In this document: one piece after another, positions 17,856 to 26,675 of the stretch
Numbering within the stretch: the first letter of the stretch is position 1
Layout of the letters: the number at the start of each line of letters is the position of its first letter
Assembly (NCBI RefSeq): GCF_900116535.1
Contig: NZ_FPAU01000001.1
Coordinates: 1,475,218 to 1,539,217, forward strand
From: Kosakonia arachidis
GTDB lineage: Bacteria > Pseudomonadota > Gammaproteobacteria > Enterobacterales > Enterobacteriaceae
Direction of reading: 5' to 3'
DNA: 64,000 bases
The notes under the pieces: generated by a model
Database searches by the model: none
The model's input: only the letters and a program-made list of their open reading frames with translations
Told to the model about the DNA's origin: nothing
Translations under genes and position numbers: made by a program

Positions 17856-18905
17856 CTACCAGTTCGTCGCCTTCATATCAATGACAAAGCGATACTTAAC
17901 GTCACCCTTAAGCATACGGGCAAAGGCGGCCTCGATATGCTCGCCACGAATCATTTCAATATCGGCGGTGATATTGTGAACGCCGCAGAAGTTCAGCATC
18001 TCCTGAGTTTCCTTGATGCTGCCAATCGACGAACCGCTGATGCTTAAGCGTCGGAACACCATGGGCGTAATATTCGGTGAGTTGTGTGGCTGGTCCGGAA
18101 TGCCTACCAACACGAGGCGGCCATTGGTCTTCAATGTTGCCAGATAAGGATCAAGATCGTGCGATGCCGCTACGCAGTCAATAATAAGATCCAGAGAGGT
18201 TTGGCAGGCAGCCATTTGCGTGGCATCGCGCGACACTACTACCTGTTTTGCCCCCAGGCGACGGGCATCGCTTCCCTTTTCCGGGGAGGTCGTAAACAGT
18301 GTCACTTCTGCTCCCATCGCGCTGGCCAGCTTCACAGCCATATGGCCTAAACCCCCAAGACCTACAACACCAACACGATCGCCTGCATTGATGTTGAAGT
18401 GGCGTAACGGCGACCATACCGTCACCCCTGCACACAACAGCGGTGCAACCCCGGAAAGTGGCAGGTTGCGAGGTACAGAAACAACAAAGTGTTGATCGAC
18501 GATCACGCTCTGCGCATAGCCGCCCCAGGTGCTGCCGCCGGTATATTTATCAACGCCATTGTAGGTAGCCGTAAAACCCGCTTCACAGTACTGTTCTTCG
18601 TGATGCTTGCAGAAATGGCACTCGCGGCAGGAGTCGACCATCACGCCCACACCAACGATATCACCGGGTTTAAAATCGGTGGCCTCATCTCCAACTTCCA
18701 AGACTCGCCCGACTATCTCATGTCCCGGCACCATCGGATATTGGCTAACTGACCATTCATTACGCGCCATATGGAGATCTGAGTGACACACGCCGCAATA
18801 GAGGATCTCGATTTTGACATCCTGCTTTTGTAATGCGCGCAGCGAAACCTGATCTGATGTTAAGGGTTGTGCCGCATCATGTGCGACTAATGCGTTGATT
18901 TTCAT
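17856..18905 (-). CDS. Zinc-dependent alcohol dehydrogenase, YahK-like aldehyde reductase
   Basis: 349 residues of the medium-chain dehydrogenase family. The catalytic zinc site is CGVCHSDLH with GHEIVG; the structural zinc cysteines are in CRECHFCKHHEEQYC; the nucleotide fold has GLGGLGHMAVK. Similarity is to the cinnamyl-alcohol-dehydrogenase-like branch with E. coli YahK, an NADPH-dependent broad-range aldehyde reductase. It is divergent from an HxlR regulator (111 bp from ATG 18905 to the preferred regulator start), which probably controls it in response to electrophiles or aldehydes. Start ATG 18905 after GAGAGG. Confidence 0.88.
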   Translation of the reverse strand: MKINALVAHDAAQPLTSDQVSLRALQKQDVKIEILYCGVCHSDLHMARNEWSVSQYPMVPGHEIVGRVLEVGDEATDFKPGDIVGVGVMVDSCRECHFCKHHEEQYCEAGFTATYNGVDKYTGGSTWGGYAQSVIVDQHFVVSVPRNLPLSGVAPLLCAGVTVWSPLRHFNINAGDRVGVVGLGGLGHMAVKLASAMGAEVTLFTTSPEKGSDARRLGAKQVVVSRDATQMAACQTSLDLIIDCVAASHDLDPYLATLKTNGRLVLVGIPDQPHNSPNITPMVFRRLSISGSSIGSIKETQEMLNFCGVHNITADIEMIRGEHIEAAFARMLKGDVKYRFVIDMKATNW

Positions 18906-19016
18906 TTTACCTCTCGAATGTGCTGGTTTTGGGTAATTCAGGGGGGCAAACTATAGTTAACAAGATTCCATATTGATAGTAGTTACCATTTGGTGACCAT
19001 AGCAGAGGACAGAACA

Positions 19017-19400
19017 GTGCCAGCCTGGGTTGAGGGTAAACTCTTTTTCTATGCGGACTCACCGCCGCGACGCCTGATGGAACTCTTTTCAGTTAAATGG
19101 AGCACAATGGTGCTTCATGCGCTCTCTCACTGGCCGGGTGAACGCGCACGCACTGGCGAGTTACAACGTAGTTTGCAGGGGATTTCCAAAAAGATGCTGT
19201 TTCAGACGCTGAAAGAACTGGAGATGCGAGGTTTGATAGCCCGCCATGTTTATGACGTGATCCCTCCAAAAGTCGATTACCGTCTGACCCCACTTGGCCG
19301 CACGTTTGCCGAACCCATTGAGCAAATGTACCAGTGGGGTTTAGAAAATGAGTCCGCACTGGATAAAATGGAAGCCTGCTATCAGGCCGCGTCCAGATAA
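19017..19400 (+). CDS. HxlR-family regulator
   Basis: 127 residues if read from GTG 19017, which has AGAGGA 7 bases upstream; TTG 18990 or GTG 18993 would add up to nine residues but have no ribosome site. The HxlR winged helix is evident: FSVKWSTMVLHALSHWPG, ELQRSLQGISKKMLFQTLKE, LEMRGLIARHVYDVIPPKVDY, RLTPLGRTFAEP. There is no early Cys of the HypR/YodB redox type, so sensing is probably not by a conserved thiol. The divergent reductase gene is the expected target. Confidence 0.82.
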   Translation: MPAWVEGKLFFYADSPPRRLMELFSVKWSTMVLHALSHWPGERARTGELQRSLQGISKKMLFQTLKELEMRGLIARHVYDVIPPKVDYRLTPLGRTFAEPIEQMYQWGLENESALDKMEACYQAASR

Positions 19401-19462
19401 GTGCTTTACAGCACCATCATGCCGCAATGAACATGCCGCTCGCTTTAACGCCCATTGGCCAT

Positions 19463-20251
19463 TCATAGCATGTTGACTCCATCTTCTAACCAGTCTGGAA
19501 GATGTTCCCTGTACCAGTTGAGATATAAAGGAAATGCTGCTTTTTGCCGCTCATCAAGGAGTACAATCACTTCGGTGACAATCCATGCCTTGGCAATGGC
19601 AATTTCTCTCGCTAACCCATTAAAATCATGATGGGAAGATAGCTGACAATAGCGTTCAGCAACCTCATTAAACGTTTGTTTCGTACCCATACCTTTTATC
19701 AGCGGGGCCAGGTCGATAGCCGGGCTCCCTTTTCCAAATCTTTCCCAGTCGAAAAGAACTAAATCACCGTTTTCCCTTCTTCCCCAATTGCCGGCATTGC
19801 TATCGCCAGAAACCAGATTTTGTTCACCAAACAATGCATCACTGCATTTATGAAACAGCCGTAGCTGTCGTGCACTTTTATCAGGCAACGCCAGGAGTTT
19901 GAGGGATTTTTCGAGCGCGAGTTCTGACCATAAGTGAGTATGGTAACGCCATTTGGAATTAGCAGGACATTTATGCAAGCGTCCCAGCATAACAATGGCG
20001 TCGTCACATGCGACATCGTTCTGTTCAACCTTGTGGGGAATATATTCCATTCTTAACTTACGCAAGGCAGCGTCTGCGGACAAAAGCATTGGGGTCGCAA
20101 TTCCTGCCTGATTAATCTCCGTTGCGGCATATTGATAGAAACTGAACTCCACCTCGCCAACAGGACATTTCTCAATAACTGTATGACCGCAGTCACTAAC
20201 ATTCAGCGCCACCTTCGCGGTGCCCATTTTGGATAAATCAGTGGCAGACAT
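19463..20251 (-). CDS. APH-fold kinase-like protein
   Basis: 262 residues resembling aminoglycoside/choline phosphotransferases. The catalytic loop reads LVSGDSNAGNWG, retaining Asp and Asn but with Ser in place of the usual His of HGDxxxxN; the magnesium-binding motif is LVLFDWERFGKGSPAIDLAPL. The N-terminal lobe is short and the glycine loop is not obvious. It may phosphorylate a small metabolite; antibiotic resistance is not supported by context. It stands alone between the HxlR gene and a repeat-rich stretch. Confidence 0.65.
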   Translation of the reverse strand: MSATDLSKMGTAKVALNVSDCGHTVIEKCPVGEVEFSFYQYAATEINQAGIATPMLLSADAALRKLRMEYIPHKVEQNDVACDDAIVMLGRLHKCPANSKWRYHTHLWSELALEKSLKLLALPDKSARQLRLFHKCSDALFGEQNLVSGDSNAGNWGRRENGDLVLFDWERFGKGSPAIDLAPLIKGMGTKQTFNEVAERYCQLSSHHDFNGLAREIAIAKAWIVTEVIVLLDERQKAAFPLYLNWYREHLPDWLEDGVNML

Positions 20252-20294
20252 GCACTATCTCTTCAGAATTGATAGGTTGGTTGCTTGGTTTTGA

Positions 20295-20981
20295 GTGTAC
20301 TGCAAATTGATAGTTTCACTGGTAATGTTAATGACATCATCCATATGTTGCCAGGTGGATAATGTCCGGTCCTGGCACACAGGGGACGAGCTAACTGAGC
20401 TGAAGGTCCGCTGTGAGCGAGAAGCGGAAGTTGGCGCTAAAAAGATGACTACCGATGCCGTGTCGATTCAACTTACCGGCGGGCATACAGTTACTGCTCT
20501 TGCACTGCTACCCGCATTAAACAGGTTAAGTACCATGTTATCCGCAGTCATTGCGCCACCCATTTGGTCCTTGTCGTTATCCTCCACATCAACCTCCAAT
20601 AATATTTTCAGTTGCCCTGGCTCACGTATTTCACCCATACCATTGTCATTTCAGCACGTTATGCTAATTTTCCCGTTAGATACTGCGAAAGGAATATTTA
20701 TGGAGTGGCTGGTGCTTGATGCTATTTATCTGGGTAAAGCGAGTCGCTATATGCTCATTCTTCATGCCGGAACATTAAAAATGATGTCTGAGGTCACCTC
20801 CAAATCCCTCATACAGCCAGGCGATATTCTTTACCCCGTCAGTGATGCCATGTATCTGATAAATAAAAATGAGAATCAGCGTCTGAAGATCACCAGTGCC
20901 TCTGCATTTTCGGCCACACAGTGGTGTTTTTTGAAAAAGTCATGTAAAAGCACTCCGCTCAAAGCAAAAATTACAGGGTAA
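20295..20981 (+). CDS. Doubtful ORF, possible regulator remnant
   Basis: The frame is open for 228 codons, but the first ~50 codons cross the dispersed repeat at 20361-20440, so the nominal start is not credible. From about 20640 the peptide looks protein-like (LIFPLDTAKGIFMEWLVL, then SLIQPGDILYPVSDAMYL), loosely like the beta-roll of a CRP/IprA-type sensor domain, and the DNA-binding part is missing. It overlaps the cupin gene end by 11 bases. It could equally be non-coding. Confidence 0.25.
   Translation: MYCKLIVSLVMLMTSSICCQVDNVRSWHTGDELTELKVRCEREAEVGAKKMTTDAVSIQLTGGHTVTALALLPALNRLSTMLSAVIAPPIWSLSLSSTSTSNNIFSCPGSRISPIPLSFQHVMLIFPLDTAKGIFMEWLVLDAIYLGKASRYMLILHAGTLKMMSEVTSKSLIQPGDILYPVSDAMYLINKNENQRLKITSASAFSATQWCFLKKSCKSTPLKAKITG
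20361..20440. repeat. Dispersed imperfect palindrome, copy C
   Basis: TGTCCGGTCCTGGCACACAG and, 40 bases later, GGTCCGCTGTGAGCGAGAAG with CGGAAGTTGGC match the unit at 9886. This is the longest copy besides copy A. Confidence 0.55.
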
Positions 20982-21447
20982 AACCACCATCACCCACTTG
21001 CGCCAGTGCATACCATTTCATCAACTCAGCCGTTCCCGGCTCGTTTTCGGCGGGTGCCCATGGGGCCATATCTTGCTCAGCTACTGGCCGGTAACCCCCG
21101 TGTTTTACCTCAAAAATAACGCCTCCTTTATCCATCGACAACACTGCATGCCAGGTCCCGGCATCCATTTCCAGCACCTTGCAGTCTTCACCTAACACAA
21201 CGCGGTGGGTCACGTTGCCTTCGTCATCAAAATTCAATACCAAAAAGCGTCCGATGAGGGATGTCAGCAGCTCAAACGTGTGCGGGTGGCGGTGAGGGCG
21301 AACATAGGTACCCGGTTCCATAGCGATAGCCAGGCGCTGAACAGGATCGCTCAATTCAGGGTGGAGATTACGATGAGCACGTAAGCGAGGGGAATTTTCA
21401 GCCTGTTCGCTTTGTTCTTGTAGATCACTGAATGTAATTTGTTTCAT
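20971..21447 (-). CDS. WbuC-family cupin metalloprotein
   Basis: 158 residues. The cupin barrel metal site is seen in YVRPHRHPHTFELLTSLIG (His-x-His and Glu) and the later GTWHAVLSMDKG His. WbuC-type cupins are often linked to sugar or surface polysaccharide metabolism, with unproved catalytic roles. Here it stands alone on the minus strand, start ATG 21447. The intergenic region 21448-21743 upstream contains no gene, only a partial dispersed repeat near 21680 (ATGTCCGTTCCTGGCCCTGA). Confidence 0.8.
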   Translation of the reverse strand: MKQITFSDLQEQSEQAENSPRLRAHRNLHPELSDPVQRLAIAMEPGTYVRPHRHPHTFELLTSLIGRFLVLNFDDEGNVTHRVVLGEDCKVLEMDAGTWHAVLSMDKGGVIFEVKHGGYRPVAEQDMAPWAPAENEPGTAELMKWYALAQVGDGGFTL

Positions 21448-21743
21448 ATTAGCCTTTGTGAATGTAGGTCGCTCACAGGAACCCGGATGCCGTGAGGTTT
21501 TATGCTATCAATATCTTTTTAATCATTAGTGTTTCAACTTTCCAAAGCAGAAACAGGATTTGTTACTTTTACTGAAAATAGCTTATCAATTTTTCGCCTA
21601 TGTATCAGATCATTCATTGCATGGTGTCAACGGGGTATGTTCTGCTCTTCGGTGAAAATTACATATTATCGATAGTAATGTCCGTTCCTGGCCCTGAGCA
21701 AACCTATCAGCCAAGCTTATTCCCCAACGCTATCGCGAACGTT

Positions 21744-21770
21744 AAAAAGCCCCGCAGTGATTGCGGGACT
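21744..21770 (-). terminator. Rho-independent terminator of the amidase gene
   Basis: Read on the minus strand, GTCCCGCAATCACTGCGGGG forms a stem with a 4-5 base loop and is followed directly by CTTTTT. It lies 10 bp after the amidase stop codon at 21780. Confidence 0.8.
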
Positions 21771-21779
21771 TGTTCATTC

Positions 21780-23099
21780 CTACAGTGACGGGCGAGAGCC
21801 TTTCACAGGACTGATGGCTTCCAGCAGAGAAGCAATGTGAAGAATTGTTCGCTCATCATGCCATTTCCCCACAATCTGCACATTGATGGGCAATCCTTCA
21901 TGGCTTTTACCGAATGGCAGCGCCACGCCCGGAAGACCCGTCACGTTCAGCGGTACCGTGGCACCCTGCAGATAAGTGGCATCCACTTCCTGACCGTCGA
22001 TGATAAATTTCTCCACGCCGTGTTTGTGAGCCGGAATGGGGAGAACATGCGTGATAAGCGCATCATACTGTGAAAAGTATTCCGCAAACCCGTCACGCAA
22101 CCTTTCAGCAGCCTGCTCCGCATCAATAAATTCAGACATGGATGTATCAGGCAGTGACAGCATCGTTTTTGCCATCTTATAAAGTTCATCAGCGCTTCGA
22201 CCAGCCGTTGCCGCAGCAAATGCAGGCTTCATCTCCATAACGTGGATTCGGTTAAACACGTCCAGCGCAAAATCCCGCTCCAGCGCAGGAATGCCGACGT
22301 GCTCCACGACGACACCCGGTCCCTTCAGTGAATCCGCTGCTGACTTCACCACCGCAACCACTTCCGGATCAACCGGACCAAAGCCCGGACCGGTCATCCA
22401 GCCAATGCGCAGCGGACGCGGTGTCGTGAGCGGCAACTCATCAGAATAGGCCAGCGCATTACTGGAGAAAGCGTCATGGCCGTCTGGTCCTGCAAGCTGA
22501 GAAAACGCCAGAGCAATATCGCGCACCGAACGGGCCATAGGGCCTACGTGCCAGAACCGACGAGGTTCACGCGGCCAGATGCCCGTCATAGGCACGCTAC
22601 CGTGTGTGGCTTTCATGGAGGTTATGCCGGTCTGTGCAGCTGGCCCACGTACTGAAATAGCCAGGTCCGTGCCCAGCCCCAGAGGGGACATGCCAGCGGC
22701 GATAGCGGCGGACTCGCCACCACTTGATCCTCCTGGCGTGCGGGTCAGATCCCAGGGGTTATTAGAGCGGCCGGACAGAAGGTTATCGCTTTCAATCCAG
22801 TATGAAAATTCCGGCAGGTTGGTTTTGGCAAGCAGTATAGCGCCCGCCTTTTTAAGACGTGCCACGCTGGTTGCATCCTCAGCAGGACGACGGCCTTTAA
22901 AAATGGGTGAGCCGCGCTGTGTCAGTACACCTGCGGTATCAATGGAATCCTTGGCGGTAAAAGGGACGCCGTGCAGGGGGCCTAACTCTTTACCTTTCAT
23001 GACGGACACTTCTGCAGCGACAGCCTGTTTCATGGCGTCCTCTGCAAGCGACACTACCGCGTTGATGGCCGGGTTGGTGGCGGCAATACGGTCGATATG
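21780..23099 (-). pseudogene. Amidase, 3' part of a gene split by a transposon
   Basis: The 439 codons plus stop on this side of the transposon (beginning with the duplicated CATATC, His-Ile) encode an amidase-signature hydrolase: Lys in FTAKDSIDTAG, cis-Ser in GGSSGGESAAIAAG, and the nucleophile Ser in GTDLAISVRGPAAQTG. The family hydrolyses amides and carbamates in the cytoplasm. The missing first 32 codons lie at 27804-27899. A TTG inside the transposon end (23112-23114) is in frame but has no native promoter or N-terminus, so the fragment is probably not functional. The GGSIR of the classical signature is here AISVR. Confidence 0.9.
23094..23099. repeat. Target site duplication, left copy
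   Basis: GATATG directly flanks the left transposon end and is repeated at 27804-27809. Six identical bases next to TGTAA termini indicate transposition by a Tn552/Tn5053-type element, and the amidase reading frame is continuous when one copy is removed. Confidence 0.85.
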
Positions 23100-23255
23100 T
23101 GTAAGGGCTCGCAATCTAAATCCCTCCGACTCGCAATCAGCGTCATTTTCGGCTCACATTAACTGACAATGAAAATTCTTCCGGGCTCACATTAAGTGAC
23201 AATGAGCTCGCTTTAATCGTCTCCGGCTCAACATCCATTTCCCACGGCTCACAAT
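23100..23255 (+). repeat. Left transposon end: inverted repeat plus transposase-site array
   Basis: The first ~77 bases match the right end inverted, with differences near positions 6, 18, 44 and 67-68. A 10-bp motif of the form GGCTCRCAWT recurs at 23106, 23129 (GACTCGCAAT), 23151, 23184, 23205 (AGCTCGCTTT), 23225 and 23246, always in the same orientation. Multiple end motifs of this kind are the expected transposase binding sites of Tn7/Tn5053/Tn552 relatives. Confidence 0.85.
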
Positions 23256-23404
23256 AACTGCAAATGAAATACATGGCCTTTCCTTGATATTAATCAAGCC
23301 CGCTTTAATGATGACCCTAATTTATTGTTTCGTTTGGCATTTGTGTAAGCGTTGGGTGCGAAAAATAAATTGATTTTATTTAAATGTTTATGAGGGAATG
23401 TTTT

Positions 23405-24268
23405 ATGTCTATGAGAATTAATATTGTGTCCTCCACGGACCCATCACAATGTGGTGTCAGTGCTTTCGGCAATGACGTGTCTTTAATCAGTAATACGGAA
23501 AGAAATACATTTCAGTTGTCCGACGGCCAGCTAAAGCGTGCTGTGGAACGGGATTTTGGCAGATCCCCCCTTGATGCATTTCTTCGGGAGACAAATCAAT
23601 GGGGAGGTTTATATGGGCGATTCGGATGGCAGGAAGTTTCCCGTACCTTGCGTCCGGTCAGTTCCAGAGTGCTGAGTCAGAATACCACCCCTTCAGTTGT
23701 TATGTCACAGGACTTTGTTAACGACAGTTCTGTTCCAGCCACATTTAACGCAGCGATTTCCCAAAGTGTTGAGAATACAGTTACTACTGGGTGGTCAACA
23801 GGAGGGACATTATCTGTCGGCGGATCCGTTGAGGTTGGCGTTCGGTTTTTAGGTATTGGTGGAACCGCCACAGCCTCTATCTCATATGAGCAGTCATGGG
23901 GCATAAGCGGTGAGAGATCAACCAGCGTTGTTCTCGGCTCAGCATCAGGTGTTGAAGTTACCTTAGAGCCAGGACAAGCAGTGACGGCTGAACTTGTTGC
24001 TACTCGCGGAACAATGAGGGTTGAAGTCAGTTATGCAGGTTCACTTTCTGGGCACTGTGTCGTTAATTATAATCCTCGTTATCAGGGACATCATTTTTGG
24101 GCACTACCTATTACTCGGGTAATGAATAACTCTGGAATAAATAACTCTATTATGACTACCCAAACGCTGGATATTGGATTTTACTCCAACTCCAGTATTA
24201 TTATCAGGGATAAACGTACTCACGCTATTGTTAGACAATTTGACTGCGATAATCTTTTTGGCGACTAA
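23405..24268 (+). CDS. Aerolysin/ETX-MTX2-like pore-forming protein (transposon cargo)
   Basis: 287 residues from ATG 23405 (MSMRINIVSSTDPSQ); the ATG codons at 23384 and 23390 lack a ribosome site while GAGGGA sits 7 bases before 23405. Residues ~100-230 have the long alternating Ser/Thr/hydrophobic strands of aerolysin-family pore domains: NDSSVPATFNAAISQSVENT, TTGWSTGGTLSVGGSVEVGV, GIGGTATASISYEQSW, VTLEPGQAVTAELVATRGTM. The region GVRFLGIGGTATAS is the likely insertion hairpin. The N-terminal ~95 residues may be a receptor-binding or lectin-like part; no signal peptide is visible, as in several relatives. It is the only non-transposition gene of the element, AT-richer than its neighbours, and is followed by a strong terminator. 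Toxicity is inferred from fold. Confidence 0.75.
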   Translation: MSMRINIVSSTDPSQCGVSAFGNDVSLISNTERNTFQLSDGQLKRAVERDFGRSPLDAFLRETNQWGGLYGRFGWQEVSRTLRPVSSRVLSQNTTPSVVMSQDFVNDSSVPATFNAAISQSVENTVTTGWSTGGTLSVGGSVEVGVRFLGIGGTATASISYEQSWGISGERSTSVVLGSASGVEVTLEPGQAVTAELVATRGTMRVEVSYAGSLSGHCVVNYNPRYQGHHFWALPITRVMNNSGINNSIMTTQTLDIGFYSNSSIIIRDKRTHAIVRQFDCDNLFGD

Positions 24269-24360
24269 TTTAACCCAATAGATTATGACTAGTGGAGTGG
24301 ATAGCTTTAATTAACCACTTTTTCTATCTCAAGTGTATTCTTTAAGTACACCCAAAACAT

Positions 24361-24404
24361 ACAACCCGGTGAGACATTTTATCTGTCTCATTTGGGTTGT
24401 TTTT
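24361..24404 (+). terminator. Terminator of the cargo gene
   Basis: ACAACCC (24361) pairs with GGGTTGT (24394), and inside it TGAGACA with TGTCTCA, giving a long two-part stem followed by TTTTT. It stops transcription from the cargo before the resolvase. Confidence 0.8.
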
Positions 24405-24462
24405 GTCTCATCTGCATGTTACGTTTTAATCATCTAAAGCCTAACGAGACACTTTTAGCAAA
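24366..24462. promoter_or_regulatory. Candidate res site of the resolvase
   Basis: The hexamer GAGACA or its inverse TGTCTC occurs at 24371, 24384, 24404 and 24446, directly upstream of the serine recombinase start at 24463. Grouped, inverted short motifs upstream of a resolvase gene are what a res site needs. The first two also form part of the cargo terminator stem. Confidence 0.55.
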
Positions 24463-25023
24463 ATGGCACTTTATGGCTATGCACGCGTTTCAACCAATGA
24501 TCAGGATTTGGCGCTGCAGATACAGACGCTCCGCGCAGCCGGCTGTGAAATTATCCGGGCGGAAAAAGCCAGCGGCAGCAGCCGGGATGGACGAAATGAA
24601 CTGCAGCTTCTGCTGGATTTTCTTCGGCCGGGCGACACGCTGATTGTTACGCGAATTGATCGCCTGGCCCGGAGCATTAAAGATCTGCAGGATATCGTGT
24701 ATGCCCTGAATCAGCAGGGCATTACTCTCAAGGCAACAGAACAGCCCGTCGATACACGTACTGCTGCAGGTAAGGCATTTCTGGATATGCTGGGCGTTTT
24801 CGCTGAGTTTGAAACCAACCTGCGGCGTGAACGCCAGATGGAAGGTATTGCCGCGGCGAAAGCGCGGGGCGTGTACCGGGGAAGGAAACCTTCCATAGAT
24901 CCTGCTGAAGTATATCGTCTGTATACCGCGGAGAAGATGGGGGCTACGGCCATCGCCCGTCAGCTCGGGATCGGGAGAGCGTCAGTGTACCGGGCGCTGG
25001 AAAATTATGAGCAGCCGGCGTAG
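24463..25023 (+). CDS. Serine resolvase of the transposon
   Basis: 186 residues. The catalytic serine is Ser10 in ALYGYARVSTNDQDL, with RIDRLARSIKDLQ holding the active-site arginines, and the E-helix region FAEFETNLRRERQMEGI. A short helix-turn-helix follows at the C-terminus (MGATAIARQLGIGRASVYRAL). Resolvases of this size resolve cointegrates formed by replicative or two-ended transposition at a res site. It overlaps the transposase gene by 17 bases. Confidence 0.92.
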   Translation: MALYGYARVSTNDQDLALQIQTLRAAGCEIIRAEKASGSSRDGRNELQLLLDFLRPGDTLIVTRIDRLARSIKDLQDIVYALNQQGITLKATEQPVDTRTAAGKAFLDMLGVFAEFETNLRRERQMEGIAAAKARGVYRGRKPSIDPAEVYRLYTAEKMGATAIARQLGIGRASVYRALENYEQPA

Positions 25024-26671
25024 CGCTATTCCGGCTGATTCTCTGTTGCAACTGCGGCAACGGCTCGATCGCCTGCCGCCAAAAAGTCCTGAACGGGCCA
25101 CCCAGATTGCCACTGCCGCTCAGTTGTATGGTATTTCAGTCACGACGGTCTATCGCGCTCTTCGTCTGGTCCTCAGGCCACGCACAGCTCACCGCCGCGA
25201 TCATGGCCAGCCACGGATACTCCCCCCGTCTGAACTGGAACATTACTGTGAACTGATTGCCGCGCTAAAACTGCGAACGACGAATAAATCCGGTCGCCAT
25301 CTGTCAACCGGGCGGGCAATACAGTTGCTGGAAGAGCACGGTGTGGAGACAGCTCAGGGGTTGATAAAAAGTCCCAAAGGCTTGCTTAGTAAGCAGACCG
25401 TCAATCGCTGGCTTTCCCGCTGGCGTCTCGACCAGCCCCGCCTGCTACGGGAGCCTCCGGCGGTGAGGTTTCAGGCTGAAAACAGCAATGACTGCTGGCA
25501 GTTTGATATGTCACCATCCGACCTCAAACATATCGAGCGGCCTGACTGGGTTGACCCCACCCGTGGCGAACCCACGCTGATGCTGTTCAGCGTGGTGGAT
25601 GACCGGAGCGGGGTTACTTACCAGGAATACCGGTGTGTGTACGGTGAGGATGCGGAATCAGCGCTGCGTTTTCTCTTTAACGCCATGGCCCCAAAAGCCA
25701 GGTCTGATTTTCCTTTCCAGGGCCGCCCGAAAATGCTGTACCTCGATAACGGTCCGGTGGCCAAAAGCCATGTCTTCCAGAATGTGATGCAGTCCCTGAA
25801 GGTTGACTGGCTGACGCACACACCGGCAGGTAAGGATGGCACCAGGACGACGGCACGCTCCAAAGGGAAAGTCGAGCGCCCTTTCAGGACCGTCAAAGAG
25901 GCGCATGAAACCCTGTACCATTTCCATAAACCGGAGACGGAGCTGCAGGCCAACGAATGGCTCTGGAACTATCTGAGTCGTTACAATGCGCAGCATCACC
26001 GCAGCGAGAAACACTCCCGGCTGGAGGACTGGCTGGCCAATATCCCCCGGGACGGCGTGAGAGATATGTGCAGCTGGGAACAATACTGCCGGTTCGCCCG
26101 GGAGCCGGAATCCCGCAGGGTGGGTGTTGACGCGCGGGTAACGATAGACGGCACCGCATGGGAAGTCGAACCGGATATGGCGGGCGAAACCGTCATTCTG
26201 CTGTGGGGGTTGTTTGACGAAGAGATGTATGTGGAGTTTTCCGGTGAAACTTGGGGGCCTTATTATCCGGTGTCGGGGCCTGTGCCGCTACACCGTTACC
26301 GGACGTTCAGGCGCGGTAAAGCAGCTGAACGGGCCGATCGTATCCATGCCCTGGCCAGACAGCTGAACATCCCCATCAGCGCGTTGTCCGGCAGCGATCT
26401 CCGCATGTTCAGTGATGACACTCAGCAGCACATTGATGAGTTGCCACATCAGCCCTTTGATGCACGAAAATTTGAATACCACTTTCCCACCGTTATTGCG
26501 GCAAAACTGGCAATTGCCGACGATCTGGCCATACCGCTGGCCAGGATGTCGGATGAAGACCGGGCGTTTATCGACAGTATTCTGGCTGAGACGCTTAACC
26601 GTAGTGAAGTACTCGCCCGCATCAGAGACTATTTTCGTAACAGACAATCAGGAGAAGACCATACGGGTTGA
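25007..26671 (+). CDS. D,D,E transposase (TniA/Tn552 p480 type)
   Basis: 554 residues. Two N-terminal helix-turn-helix stretches (TAAQLYGISVTTVYRALRLV and the SKQTVNRWLSRWRL region) precede an integrase-core RNase H fold: Asp ~167 in CWQFDMSPSD, Asp ~247 in MLYLDNGPVAKS and Glu ~290 in SKGKVERPFRTVK. A Mu-type beta-barrel C-terminal domain follows (RRVGVDARVTIDGTAWEVEP). It should bind the GGCTCRCAWT arrays and perform strand transfer. The start codon overlaps the resolvase end; the ATPase follows 4 bases after the stop. Confidence 0.92.
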   Translation: MSSRRSAIPADSLLQLRQRLDRLPPKSPERATQIATAAQLYGISVTTVYRALRLVLRPRTAHRRDHGQPRILPPSELEHYCELIAALKLRTTNKSGRHLSTGRAIQLLEEHGVETAQGLIKSPKGLLSKQTVNRWLSRWRLDQPRLLREPPAVRFQAENSNDCWQFDMSPSDLKHIERPDWVDPTRGEPTLMLFSVVDDRSGVTYQEYRCVYGEDAESALRFLFNAMAPKARSDFPFQGRPKMLYLDNGPVAKSHVFQNVMQSLKVDWLTHTPAGKDGTRTTARSKGKVERPFRTVKEAHETLYHFHKPETELQANEWLWNYLSRYNAQHHRSEKHSRLEDWLANIPRDGVRDMCSWEQYCRFAREPESRRVGVDARVTIDGTAWEVEPDMAGETVILLWGLFDEEMYVEFSGETWGPYYPVSGPVPLHRYRTFRRGKAAERADRIHALARQLNIPISALSGSDLRMFSDDTQQHIDELPHQPFDARKFEYHFPTVIAAKLAIADDLAIPLARMSDEDRAFIDSILAETLNRSEVLARIRDYFRNRQSGEDHTG

Positions 26672-26675
26672 AGTG

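Noticed and set aside
20295..20440. Start region of the 228-codon ORF as a real gene beginning
   Set aside because: It runs through the dispersed repeat found elsewhere in non-coding DNA, so coding is unlikely there.
23112..23114. TTG start giving a 444-residue amidase
   Set aside because: The first codons are transposon end sequence; the true start and first 32 codons lie at 27804-27899.
23106..23255. Regularly spaced short repeats resembling a CRISPR array
   Set aside because: The motifs are the transposase-site array of the transposon end; they are mirrored at the right end, unevenly spaced and only about 10 bp long.
26412..26675. N-terminal extension of the transposon ATPase
   Set aside because: This part is inside the transposase gene in another frame; the ATG at 26676 gives the normal TniB-type start.
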